DNA of 6,117 nucleotides, from NCBI GenBank assembly GCA_023416575.1, contig JAEZHL010000416.1, positions 1 to 6,117 on the forward strand, written 5' to 3'. Position 1 is the stretch's first letter. Every line of letters begins with the position of its first letter. Positions 1-6,017 of this stretch are shown here, piece after piece. Under the pieces are notes generated by a model, which was given only the letters and a program-made list of their open reading frames with translations, was not told the origin of the DNA and ran no database searches. The translations under genes and the position numbers were made by a program. Origin of the DNA: Pseudomonadota bacterium (GTDB lineage: Bacteria; Pseudomonadota; Alphaproteobacteria; Rhizobiales; Hyphomicrobiaceae).

Positions 1-1278
1 ATAGCCGGGCATCGGCACGGTCGGCGAGCCATGCTTGACCGGCAGCGCGCCGAGCCCGACAGGGTTGCCGCAAATGGCCCAGCCGGTTTCGGTCTGCCAC
101 CAGTGGTCGATCACCGGCACGCCGAGCTTCTCCTCGGCCCACTTGACCGTTTCCGGGTCGGCGCGCTCGCCGGCGAGAAACAGGGTCCGGAAGGCGCTGA
201 GATCGTATTGTTTGATGAGCTCGCCCCTAGGATCTTCCTTCTTGATGGCGCGGAAGGCCGTCGGGGCCGTGAACATCGCCGCGACTTTGTGCTCGGCAAT
301 GACGCGCCAGAAGGCGCCCGCGTCTGGCGTGCCGACCGGCTTGCCCTCATAGAGCACGGTGGTCGCGCCGTGGAGCAGGGGGGCGTAGACGATGTAAGAA
401 TGTCCGACCACCCAGCCGACGTCGGAGGCGGCCCAGTACACGTCGCCGGGATCGATGCCGTAGTGGTTCTTCATCGACCATTTGAGGGCCACCATGTGCC
501 CGCCGTTGTCGCGCACCACGCCTTTGGGCAGGCCGGTGGTACCCGAGGTGTAGAGAATATAGAGCGGGTCAGTGGCGGCGACCGAGACACAGCCGGCCTT
601 GCGCCCCCGAGACTTGGCATCACGCACCAGTGCCGCCCAATCATGATCGCGGCCGGATTCAAGAGACGCCTCCAGCATTGGCCGTTGCAGGATCACGCAA
701 TGGGCCGGCTTGTGGTCGCTGAGCTCGATGGCCTTGTCGAGCAGCGGCTTATAGGCCACCACCCGGCCCGGCTCGATGCCGCACGATGCCGATACGATCG
801 CAACGGGCTTGGCATCGTTGATGCGGGTGGCAAGCTCGGAGGCGGCGAAACCTCCGAACACGACGGAATGGATCGCGCCAAGGCGTGCGCAGGCGAGCAT
901 AGCGATGGCGGCCTCCGGCACCATCGGCAGGTAGATGATGACCCGGTCGCCTTTGCCGACGCCGAGATCCTTCAGCACACCAGCGAAAGTGGCGACCTCG
1001 TCCGTCAGCTCTGCGTAGGTGAATGACTTCGTCGTGTTGGTGACCGGGCTGTCATAGATCAGAGCCTTCTGCTCCCCCCGGCCGTTCTCGACATGGCGAT
1101 CAAGGCAGTTGTAGGCCGTGTTGCACTCCGCGCCGGGAAACCAGCGGCCATACTCGCCCATGTAGGGGTCGAAGACCCGGTCCCAGAGCTTGTACCAGCT
1201 GATCTCCCCCGCCGCTTCCTCCCAGAACGCGCTCGGGTCACGCTTCCAGGCGGCGTAGACATCCTGATAACGGCTCAT
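1..1278 (-). CDS. prpE: Propionyl-CoA synthetase (PrpE-type AMP-forming acyl-CoA ligase), N-terminal 426 residues, cut by window edge
   Basis: This enzyme activates propionate (and usually acetate or acrylate more weakly) to the acyl-CoA through an acyl-AMP intermediate, in the cytoplasm. Seen in the minus-strand translation: an acetyl-CoA-synthetase N-terminal domain at about residues 5-60, IHSVVFGGF at 136-144, the AMP-binding loop YTSGTTGLPKG at 243-253 and the adenylate motif DHWWQTETGW at 391-400. The stretches SCGIEPGRVVAYKPLLD (165-181) and GVVRDNGGHMVALKW resemble PrpE more than Acs. Family members are about 630 residues, so roughly 200 C-terminal residues lie off the left edge, including the hinge and the catalytic lysine. 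The start is well fixed: an in-frame TGA (1293-1291) lies five codons upstream, and a purine-rich GAGAGAG ribosome site sits just before the ATG. The gene is divergent from the TauE permease. Acetyl-CoA synthetase or an ACSS3-like short-chain ligase is the alternative; the ligase class is certain, propionate preference is inferred. Confidence 0.9.
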   Translation of the reverse strand, partial: MSRYQDVYAAWKRDPSAFWEEAAGEISWYKLWDRVFDPYMGEYGRWFPGAECNTAYNCLDRHVENGRGEQKALIYDSPVTNTTKSFTYAELTDEVATFAGVLKDLGVGKGDRVIIYLPMVPEAAIAMLACARLGAIHSVVFGGFAASELATRINDAKPVAIVSASCGIEPGRVVAYKPLLDKAIELSDHKPAHCVILQRPMLEASLESGRDHDWAALVRDAKSRGRKAGCVSVAATDPLYILYTSGTTGLPKGVVRDNGGHMVALKWSMKNHYGIDPGDVYWAASDVGWVVGHSYIVYAPLLHGATTVLYEGKPVGTPDAGAFWRVIAEHKVAAMFTAPTAFRAIKKEDPRGELIKQYDLSAFRTLFLAGERADPETVKWAEEKLGVPVIDHWWQTETGWAICGNPVGLGALPVKHGSPTVPMPGY

Positions 1279-1467
1279 AACTGCTCTCTCTCAGGCCATG
1301 CATGGGATGCACTATGAAAGAACCGATCCGAGGCAAGCGCAATAGCCATAAGGGTTGGCCTGCTCCTGGATGGCCCGAGACGTTGCAGGCTGGTCGCGCC
1401 GGGTGGGAGGATGTAAGAGGAGGAATTCGCCGTACGCGCCACCCTCGGTTCTGCCCCATCCCGGCCC
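1279..1467. promoter_or_regulatory. Divergent intergenic region between prpE and the TauE permease
   Basis: The 189 bases separate two divergent genes and must hold both promoters. I cannot assign -35/-10 boxes with confidence. Visible elements are a perfect 10-base palindrome CCATGCATGG at 1296-1305, about 18 bases upstream of the prpE start and so a possible operator. There is also a purine-rich tract at 1401-1424 containing GGGAGG, an ATGTAA start-stop pair (1411-1416) and AGAGGAGG (1416-1423). That last element looks like a strong ribosome binding site but has no usable start codon behind it. Function is inferred from position only. Confidence 0.45.
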
Positions 1468-2226
1468 ATGATCACTGATCCCTGGTTCTTTGCTGTCGCT
1501 ATTCCAGCGATCGTCATCACTGGCCTGTCCAAGGGCGGGTTCCTCGGCGGTATCGGCGGCGTGGCCGTGCCGATGATGTCGTTGGTGATCTCGCCCGTTC
1601 AGGCGGCGGGCATCATGCTGCCAATCCTCATCGCCATGGACTGGATCGGCGTTTGGGCCTACCGGCGGGATTGGAGCGGGCCCAATCTCAAGATCCTATT
1701 GCCTGCTGCAACCATAGGTATCGCCCTCGGCTGGGCGACGGCGGCCTTTGTCACCGAAGGGCAGGTACGGCTCCTCGTAGGTCTCATCGGCGCCCTGTTT
1801 ACGATCGACCATTGGCTGAAGCTGCGGCCGCGAGCTGTCGCCCCGGGTCCCAATTGGCGTAAAGGCAGCGTGTGGGGCGCGCTCTCGGGCTTCACGAGCT
1901 TCGTCAGTCACACCGGCGGGCCGCCCTTCGCGGTCTACATGCTGCCGCAGAAGCTGCCGAATGCCGTCTATGCGGGAACGGCCGTCATGTTCTTCACGGT
2001 CGTCAACCTGATCAAGGTGCCGCCATATCTGTTCCTCGGCCAGTTCAGTGCCGCCAATCTGATGACCGTCGCCGTGCTGCTGCCGATCGCACCGCTCGCG
2101 ATGTCGGCGGGTGTCTGGCTGACGCGCCGCGTGCCCCAGGGGCCATTTTACAACATCGCCTACGGCTGCCTCTTCCTCATCTCGATCAAGCTCATCTGGG
2201 ACGGTGTCAGGGCATTCATCGCCTGA
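1468..2226 (+). CDS. TauE/SafE-family (DUF81) membrane permease, probable anion exporter
   Basis: This is an inner-membrane protein of 252 residues, the normal size for the TauE/SafE (sulfite exporter TauE) family. Known members export sulfite, sulfoacetate or other small organic anions; the substrate here is unknown. The protein is strongly hydrophobic, with about eight helices (roughly residues 5-22, 30-48, 48-64, 74-94, 98-115, 136-157, 168-187, 197-217 and 228-246, some of them re-entrant or short). Family hallmarks are ITGLSKGGF (17-25) in the first half and its counterpart SFVSHTGGPP (144-153) in the second half, showing the internal two-fold repeat. ATG 1468 gives the N-terminus expected for the family, and an in-frame TAA at 1414-1416 limits upstream extension. 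No good ribosome site lies directly before it; the nearest AGGAGG is 44 bases upstream. Its position beside two acyl-CoA ligases suggests transport of a carboxylate or sulfonate, which is inference. Confidence 0.88.
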   Translation: MITDPWFFAVAIPAIVITGLSKGGFLGGIGGVAVPMMSLVISPVQAAGIMLPILIAMDWIGVWAYRRDWSGPNLKILLPAATIGIALGWATAAFVTEGQVRLLVGLIGALFTIDHWLKLRPRAVAPGPNWRKGSVWGALSGFTSFVSHTGGPPFAVYMLPQKLPNAVYAGTAVMFFTVVNLIKVPPYLFLGQFSAANLMTVAVLLPIAPLAMSAGVWLTRRVPQGPFYNIAYGCLFLISIKLIWDGVRAFIA

Positions 2227-2351
2227 TGAGACGTGTCTGCCCATTGGCCAAGGTATCTACGCCGGGGCTGGCCTGCGTCGATGCAATCGAATTGCCGCGA
2301 TGCCATAGCATCGGCTAGCGTCATCCGAGTTTTCATCACCATGCGAATGCT
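2227..2351. other. Intergenic gap between permease and acyl-CoA ligase, with a small hairpin
   Basis: This 125-base gap holds no recognisable gene. A perfect 6-base-pair stem with a four-base loop (CGATGC-CATA-GCATCG, 2298-2313) is present, but the only T-run is a TTTT about 15 bases further on. It is therefore a poor candidate for an intrinsic terminator. There is no Shine-Dalgarno-like sequence before the ligase start at 2352. A 24-codon reading frame starting at 2281 ends on a TGA that overlaps that start codon (ATGA). A promoter for the ligase may lie here but cannot be assigned by eye. Confidence 0.4.
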
Positions 2352-3974
2352 ATGAACCCGTACGACCAGAACCTCGGTAAGAATGCTGCGAATTATCAGC
2401 CACTCACGCCGCTGACGTTGCTTGAGCGGGCGGCGATGGTGCATCCGGATCACGTGGCGATCATTCATGGGCGGCAACGGACCAGCTACCGGGATCTCTA
2501 CGCCCGCGCCCGCCGGCTCGCTTCGGCGCTCGCAGCCCACAATATCGGTCGCGGCGATACCGTTTCTGTCATGCTCTCGAACACGCCGGCGATGATCGAG
2601 GCCCACTACGGCGTGCCGATGACCGGCGCCGTCCTGCATTCCATCAACACGCGGCTCGATGCTGCAATCGTCGCCTTCCAGCTCGACCACGCCGAAGCCA
2701 AGGTGGTGATCGCAGACCGCGAGTTCGCCCCGACGATCAGGGCGGCGCTCGAGCGCGCGCGCGTCAAGCCGCTGGTCATCGAGTACGACGATCCTGAGTT
2801 TCCACAGTCCGGCGCGCCACTGTCGTCCATCGACTACGAGGCATTCGTGGCGGAGGGTGATCCGGGATTCGCATGGCGCATGCCGGATGATGAATGGGAT
2901 GCGATCACGCTCAACTATACCTCCGGCACGACCGGCGATCCCAAGGGCGTCGTCTATCACCATCGCGGCGCATATCTGATGTGCTTCGCCAACGTGGTTG
3001 CGGGGGGCCTCGGCCGGCATCCTGTCTACCTCTGGACCCTGCCGATGTTTCACTGCAACGGCTGGTGCTTTCCCTGGACGCTCGCCGCAGTCGCGGGCAC
3101 GCATGTCTGCCTGCGGTGGGTGCGGGCGAAGGCGATGTTCGAGGCAATCGCCGAGCACCGCGTCACACACCTGTGCGGCGCGCCGATCGTGATGTCGACA
3201 CTGCTCAACGGGGGGCCTGAGGAGAAGAAGCCACTTCCGAACCGGGTGCAGTTCATCACGGCTGCTGCGCCGCCGCCCGCGTCGGTCCTCGCGGCGATGG
3301 CGGAAGCCGGTTTCGACGTCACGCACGTCTACGGGCTGACGGAGACCTACGGCCCGGCAGTGGTGAACGACTGGCACGACGATTGGGATTCGTTGCCGCC
3401 GGCCGAGCGCGCCGAGCGCAAGTCGCGTCAGGGCGTCCGCTATCCGACGCTCGAGGGGCTCAAAGTCATGGACCCGGCGACGATGCAGGAGGTGCCAGCG
3501 GATGGCGAGACCCTCGGGGAGGTGATGTTCCGCGGCAACATCGTCATGAAGGGGTATCTCAAAAACCCGAAGGCCACCGAGGACGCGCTCGCGGGTGGCT
3601 GGTTCCATTCAGGCGACCTCGGCGTGCTGCATCCCGACGGCTACATCCAGCTCAAGGATCGCTCCAAGGACATCATCATCTCGGGCGGCGAGAACATCTC
3701 GTCCATCGAGGTGGAGGACACGCTCTACAAGCACCCGGCCGTAGCCCATGCGGCAGTCGTCGCGAAGCCCGACGAGACCTGGGGCGAGACGCCGTGTGCA
3801 TTCGTCGAGCTGAAGCCGGGCGCGATGGCGACGGCCGAGGAGATCATCGACTGGTGCCGACAGCATCTCGCCCGCTACAAGTGCCCGCGCCATGTCGTGT
3901 TCCAGGAAATCCCGAAGACGTCGACGGGCAAGATCCAGAAATTCAGGCTGCGGGATTTGGCGAAGGAAGTCTGA
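2352..3974 (+). CDS. AMP-forming acyl-CoA ligase (fatty/aromatic acid-CoA synthetase, plant AAE/BZO1-like type)
   Basis: This enzyme activates a carboxylic acid to its CoA thioester using ATP, in the cytoplasm. At 540 residues it is full length. In order: NYTSGTTGDPKGV phosphate loop at 188-200, TLPMFHCNGW at 229-238, adenylate motif VYGLTETYGP at 326-335, HSGDLG at 419-424, the hinge DRSKDIIISGGENIS at 436-450, and the C-terminal PKTSTGKIQK with catalytic lysine 527. The N-terminus (NYQPLTPLTLLERAA, 14-28) and the TLPMFHCNGW block match the group containing plant AAE/benzoyl-CoA ligase BZO1 and bacterial 'acyl-CoA synthetases'. The substrate (medium-chain, branched or aromatic acid) cannot be read from sequence. 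All key residues are present and the frame is intact. An in-frame TAG at 2316-2318 makes ATG 2352 the first possible start; no ribosome site is visible before it. The nadX gene follows after 94 bases. A role in 3-methylmercaptopropionate activation (DmdB) is less likely on subfamily grounds. Confidence 0.92.
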   Translation: MNPYDQNLGKNAANYQPLTPLTLLERAAMVHPDHVAIIHGRQRTSYRDLYARARRLASALAAHNIGRGDTVSVMLSNTPAMIEAHYGVPMTGAVLHSINTRLDAAIVAFQLDHAEAKVVIADREFAPTIRAALERARVKPLVIEYDDPEFPQSGAPLSSIDYEAFVAEGDPGFAWRMPDDEWDAITLNYTSGTTGDPKGVVYHHRGAYLMCFANVVAGGLGRHPVYLWTLPMFHCNGWCFPWTLAAVAGTHVCLRWVRAKAMFEAIAEHRVTHLCGAPIVMSTLLNGGPEEKKPLPNRVQFITAAAPPPASVLAAMAEAGFDVTHVYGLTETYGPAVVNDWHDDWDSLPPAERAERKSRQGVRYPTLEGLKVMDPATMQEVPADGETLGEVMFRGNIVMKGYLKNPKATEDALAGGWFHSGDLGVLHPDGYIQLKDRSKDIIISGGENISSIEVEDTLYKHPAVAHAAVVAKPDETWGETPCAFVELKPGAMATAEEIIDWCRQHLARYKCPRHVVFQEIPKTSTGKIQKFRLRDLAKEV

Positions 3975-3989
3975 CGAAAGGGCGATGCA

Positions 3990-4071
3990 TGGTCCGGGAT
4001 GCCCTCTGACGCGGCGGTTCACGCCGCAATTGCAGGAGCATATCGGCCAGAGTCGGTCGTGGTCCGGGATG
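3990..4071 (+). repeat. Pair of 12-base direct repeats ahead of nadX
   Basis: TGGTCCGGGATG occurs at 3990-4001 and again, identically, at 4060-4071, 70 bases apart. The second copy ends in the ATG proposed as the nadX start (4069). The first copy also ends in an ATG, but in a different frame. The flanking sequence does not match, so this is not a larger tandem duplication. It may be coincidence, a slippage scar or a shared control site. Confidence 0.6.
4011..4027 (+). promoter_or_regulatory. GC-rich hairpin in the ligase-nadX gap
   Basis: GCGGCG-GTTCA-CGCCGC forms a perfect 6-base-pair all-GC stem with a five-base loop. It is followed directly by the palindrome GCAATTGC (4026-4033) and by AGGAG (4034-4038). 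There is no T-run, so it is not a classic terminator. It could be an mRNA processing or stability element, or it could mask translation initiation of nadX. That role is inferred from position alone. Confidence 0.35.
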
Positions 4072-4890
4072 GCGGAAATGAGTGGATTGAGGTTGGCGGT
4101 TGCAGGCCTTGGCGCGATCGGGCTGCAAGTAGCGCGCCGCGTGGACGCCGGGGAGATCGACGGGCTGGAGCTTGTCGCGGTATCGGCGCGCGACAGTGAG
4201 AAGGCGGCGCGCAGCCTTTCCGATTTCCGGAACACGCCGAAGCTGATGCCGCTGGAGCGCCTGCCGGAGATCGCCGATGTCATCGTCGAATGCGTTCCCG
4301 CGCAGCACTTTCTGTCCGTCGCCGAACCGGCCATCCGTTCCGGGCGCACCTTCATTCCGCTGTCGGTCGGGGCATTGCTCGGCCACATGCATCTCGTTGA
4401 CCTCGCCCGGGAAAAGGGGGCGCGGATCGTTGTGCCGAGCGGTGCCATCCTGGGGCTCGACGCCGTGCGCGCCGTGGCTGAAGGCGATGTTCATTCGGTG
4501 CGGCTCGTCACCCGCAAGCCGCCCAAGGGGCTCGCCGGCGCGCCGCTGCTGGTCGAGAAGGGGATTTCGCTCGAGGGGCTGTCCGAGCCGATGATGGTGT
4601 TCTCGGGTAGTGCGCGCGAGGCGGCCAAGGGGTTTCCGGCCAACCTCAATGTCTCCGTCGCACTCTCACTCGCTGGCATCGGGCCGGATCTGACCGAGGT
4701 GGAGTTGTGGGCCGATCCAAGCGTGACGCACAACACGCACACGGTGGTGGTGAAGTCGGCGTCCTCCAACCTGACGATGACGATCGAAAACCTGCCCTCG
4801 GCCGAGAACCCGCGGACGGGAGTCATCACGGCACTCAGCGTCGTCGCGGCGCTCCGCCGTCTGACGGCACCTCTGGTGATCGGGACCTGA
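4069..4890 (+). CDS. nadX: L-aspartate dehydrogenase
   Basis: This cytoplasmic enzyme oxidises L-aspartate with NAD(P)+ to iminoaspartate. The product either feeds quinolinate/NAD synthesis or hydrolyses to oxaloacetate and ammonia; the reverse reaction can fix ammonia. From ATG 4069 it has 273 residues, close to the roughly 240-270 of known members. It starts with a Rossmann nucleotide-binding fold (RLAVAGLGAIG; glycines 13, 15 and 18). The family core follows: VPSGAILGLDAV at 122-133, the block FPANLNVSVALSLAGIG near 189-205, and ADPSVTHNTH at 215-224, whose final histidine aligns with the catalytic histidine. It ends NPRTG..TALSVVAALRRL..PLVIGT as usual. The start is uncertain. ATG 4078 gives 270 residues, while ATG 3985 has an upstream GAAAGGG and gives 301, but its extra 28 residues look unlike the family. 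No quinolinate synthase or nadC is visible, so a catabolic role with the neighbouring ligase and transporter is as likely as NAD synthesis. Confidence 0.88.
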   Translation: MAEMSGLRLAVAGLGAIGLQVARRVDAGEIDGLELVAVSARDSEKAARSLSDFRNTPKLMPLERLPEIADVIVECVPAQHFLSVAEPAIRSGRTFIPLSVGALLGHMHLVDLAREKGARIVVPSGAILGLDAVRAVAEGDVHSVRLVTRKPPKGLAGAPLLVEKGISLEGLSEPMMVFSGSAREAAKGFPANLNVSVALSLAGIGPDLTEVELWADPSVTHNTHTVVVKSASSNLTMTIENLPSAENPRTGVITALSVVAALRRLTAPLVIGT

Positions 4891-4906
4891 GCCCACACGC
4901 TTCCCG

Positions 4907-4949
4907 GAGCCCCGGCGGGCTCGCCCTGCGACTGTCGCACAACGTTTTT
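4907..4949 (+). terminator. Weak hairpins plus T5 tract between nadX and the DMT transporter
   Basis: Two small stems lie in the 76-base gap: GAGCCC-CGGC-GGGCTC (4907-4922, six pairs) and TGCGA-CTG-TCGCA (4927-4939, five pairs). The second is followed after CAACG by five T residues (4945-4949). The stem is short and not adjacent to the T-run, so full termination is doubtful; partial attenuation before the transporter is possible. Confidence 0.25.
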
Positions 4950-4955
4950 GCCCGT

Positions 4956-4961
4956 GAGGGG
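4956..4961 (+). promoter_or_regulatory. Ribosome binding site of the DMT transporter
   Basis: GAGGGG lies five bases before ATG 4967 and fixes that start. It is the clearest ribosome site of the plus-strand genes in this window; the permease and ligase have none at the usual distance. Confidence 0.7.
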
Positions 4962-4966
4962 ACGAG

Positions 4967-5854
4967 ATGCTTCGCGCCATCATTCTGGCCATCGCTGGCG
5001 ATGGGCTGCTGTCGTTCATGGACGCCCTCATCAAATCGCTCACGGGTCGCTATCCGACATTCCAAATAACGTTTCTTCGCTTTTCCTCCGGCTTCCTCTG
5101 GGCCAGCGCGCTTCTTTTGCTCGTCCGGCCAGGCTGGCCGAGCCGCGAAACAATCATCTACAACTCAACCCGGTCGGTGCTGATCGTCATCACCTCGACG
5201 TCCTTCTTCTTCGCCTTGAGCCAGCTCCCGCTCGCCGATGTGGTGGCGCTCTCGTTCCTGTCTCCGATGTTCATCGCGCTGTTCGGAGCGATATTCCTGA
5301 AGGAGGTCATCGACGGGCGGATCGCCTTTGCCCTGCTGACGGGGTTTGCCGGCATGCTGCTGATCGCGGGTGCGGGTATCGGGGGCGGCACTTATTCGGC
5401 GAGCGCCATCTACGGAACGGCTGCCTGCGTCGTCGCCGCGGTCTCCTATGCGGCGACCCTCGTGCTGCTCAGGGCGCGGGCGCAGCACGACGCGCTGTCG
5501 GTCATCATCTGGTTTCAGAACGTAGGGCCGTCGCTGATCCTGGCGCCAGCCGCGGCTCTGGTCTGGACAACGCCGTCGCTGGCCGACCTCGGACTGTTCG
5601 CGCTGATTGGTCTGATCGGGGTCACAGGACATATGCTGCTGGCATTGGCATTCGCACGCGCCGAGGCAGCCCGGCTGGCGCCAGTTCATTACACGACGCT
5701 GATCTGGGCGGTGATCTTCGGCTACGTGTTGTTTTCAGACCTGCCAGGGCCCGCCACGCTCGCCGGCGCTGGCCTCATCGTGGTCGGCACGATCGCCACG
5801 CACCGCCGGGCGCCGAAATTTTCCCTGCCGAGGTTCGGGAAGCGGCGCGGCTAA
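4967..5854 (+). CDS. EamA-family (drug/metabolite transporter superfamily) inner-membrane transporter
   Basis: This is an integral inner-membrane protein of 295 residues, the usual size for ten-helix DMT/EamA carriers. These move amino acids, nucleosides, S-adenosylmethionine or other small metabolites; the substrate here is unknown. Two EamA repeats are visible, at about residues 4-134 and 147-277. Repeat one contains the typical LPLADVVALSFLSPMFIAL (87-105) followed by a GAIFLKE end. Repeat two contains ARAEAARLAPVHYTTLIW (230-247) followed by FGYVLFSDLP. Helices run almost back to back, and the protein ends in a basic tail (residues 279-295, rich in Arg/Lys) expected on the cytoplasmic side. 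A good ribosome site supports ATG 4967. The gene is intact and lies 76 bases after nadX in the same direction, so an amino acid or a dicarboxylate-related product is a reasonable guess. Some close relatives are annotated as S-adenosylmethionine importers, but that is not established here. Confidence 0.9.
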   Translation: MLRAIILAIAGDGLLSFMDALIKSLTGRYPTFQITFLRFSSGFLWASALLLLVRPGWPSRETIIYNSTRSVLIVITSTSFFFALSQLPLADVVALSFLSPMFIALFGAIFLKEVIDGRIAFALLTGFAGMLLIAGAGIGGGTYSASAIYGTAACVVAAVSYAATLVLLRARAQHDALSVIIWFQNVGPSLILAPAAALVWTTPSLADLGLFALIGLIGVTGHMLLALAFARAEAARLAPVHYTTLIWAVIFGYVLFSDLPGPATLAGAGLIVVGTIATHRRAPKFSLPRFGKRRG

Positions 5855-6017
5855 AGCGAGCGTATCAAATCAGCCTGGAGACGAGGTGCCGGTTCCTCGA
5901 AGAAAAGCACAGATTCGATCCCGAAAGGCATCCGTGCCTCTCGCAGTCCAAATGTCATATCAGCCGAGACCCGTATCGGCCCTCCAAGAGCAACGGGTCA
6001 GTCGCCGAGATCCGAAC
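5855..6017. other. Convergent intergenic gap with inverted repeats
   Basis: This gap lies between two convergent genes and should hold their terminators, but none is classic. A perfect 7-base inverted repeat, GACCCGT (5968-5974) with ACGGGTC (5993-5999), has an 18-base loop and no T-run. A smaller stem, AGGCA-TCCG-TGCCT (5926-5939), is followed on the minus strand by only three T residues. CGAGG (5882-5886) can pair with CCTCG (5895-5899). A near-direct repeat GCCGAGA(C/T)CCG occurs at 5963-5973 and 6004-6014. No tRNA or recognisable small RNA is seen. Confidence 0.35.

Noticed and set aside
31..1026. 331-codon plus-strand reading frame opposite prpE
   Set aside because: It lies entirely antisense to a clear PrpE reading frame; its translation is Arg/His/Asp/Gly-rich with no family motifs, as expected of a shadow frame in GC-rich DNA.
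2226..2318. 30-codon frame starting on the permease stop (TGATG)
   Set aside because: Although it has a coupling-type overlap, it has no motif, and the frame continues as a shadow inside the permease gene.
2298..2340. Hairpin CGATGC/GCATCG as intrinsic terminator of the permease gene
   Set aside because: The stem is only six pairs and the TTTT is about 15 bases away, so it does not meet the pattern of an intrinsic terminator.
2160..3608. 482-codon minus-strand reading frame opposite the permease end and the ligase
   Set aside because: It is antisense to a complete ligase with all core motifs; the translation is rich in Arg and His, has no recognisable domain, and spans two unrelated genes.
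3999..4199. 66-codon plus-strand frame starting within the first 12-base repeat
   Set aside because: It overlaps the nadX Rossmann region in another frame and has no ribosome site; the nadX frame is clearly the coding one.
3609..4494. Minus-strand frames of 279 and 183 codons over the ligase end and nadX start
   Set aside because: They overlap well-supported genes on the other strand, show low-complexity Arg/Ser/Pro composition and have no motif.
5880..5925. Possible tRNA T-arm-like GGTTC...TCGAA in the right-hand gap
   Set aside because: No acceptor stem, anticodon arm or CCA-compatible fold could be found around it on either strand.
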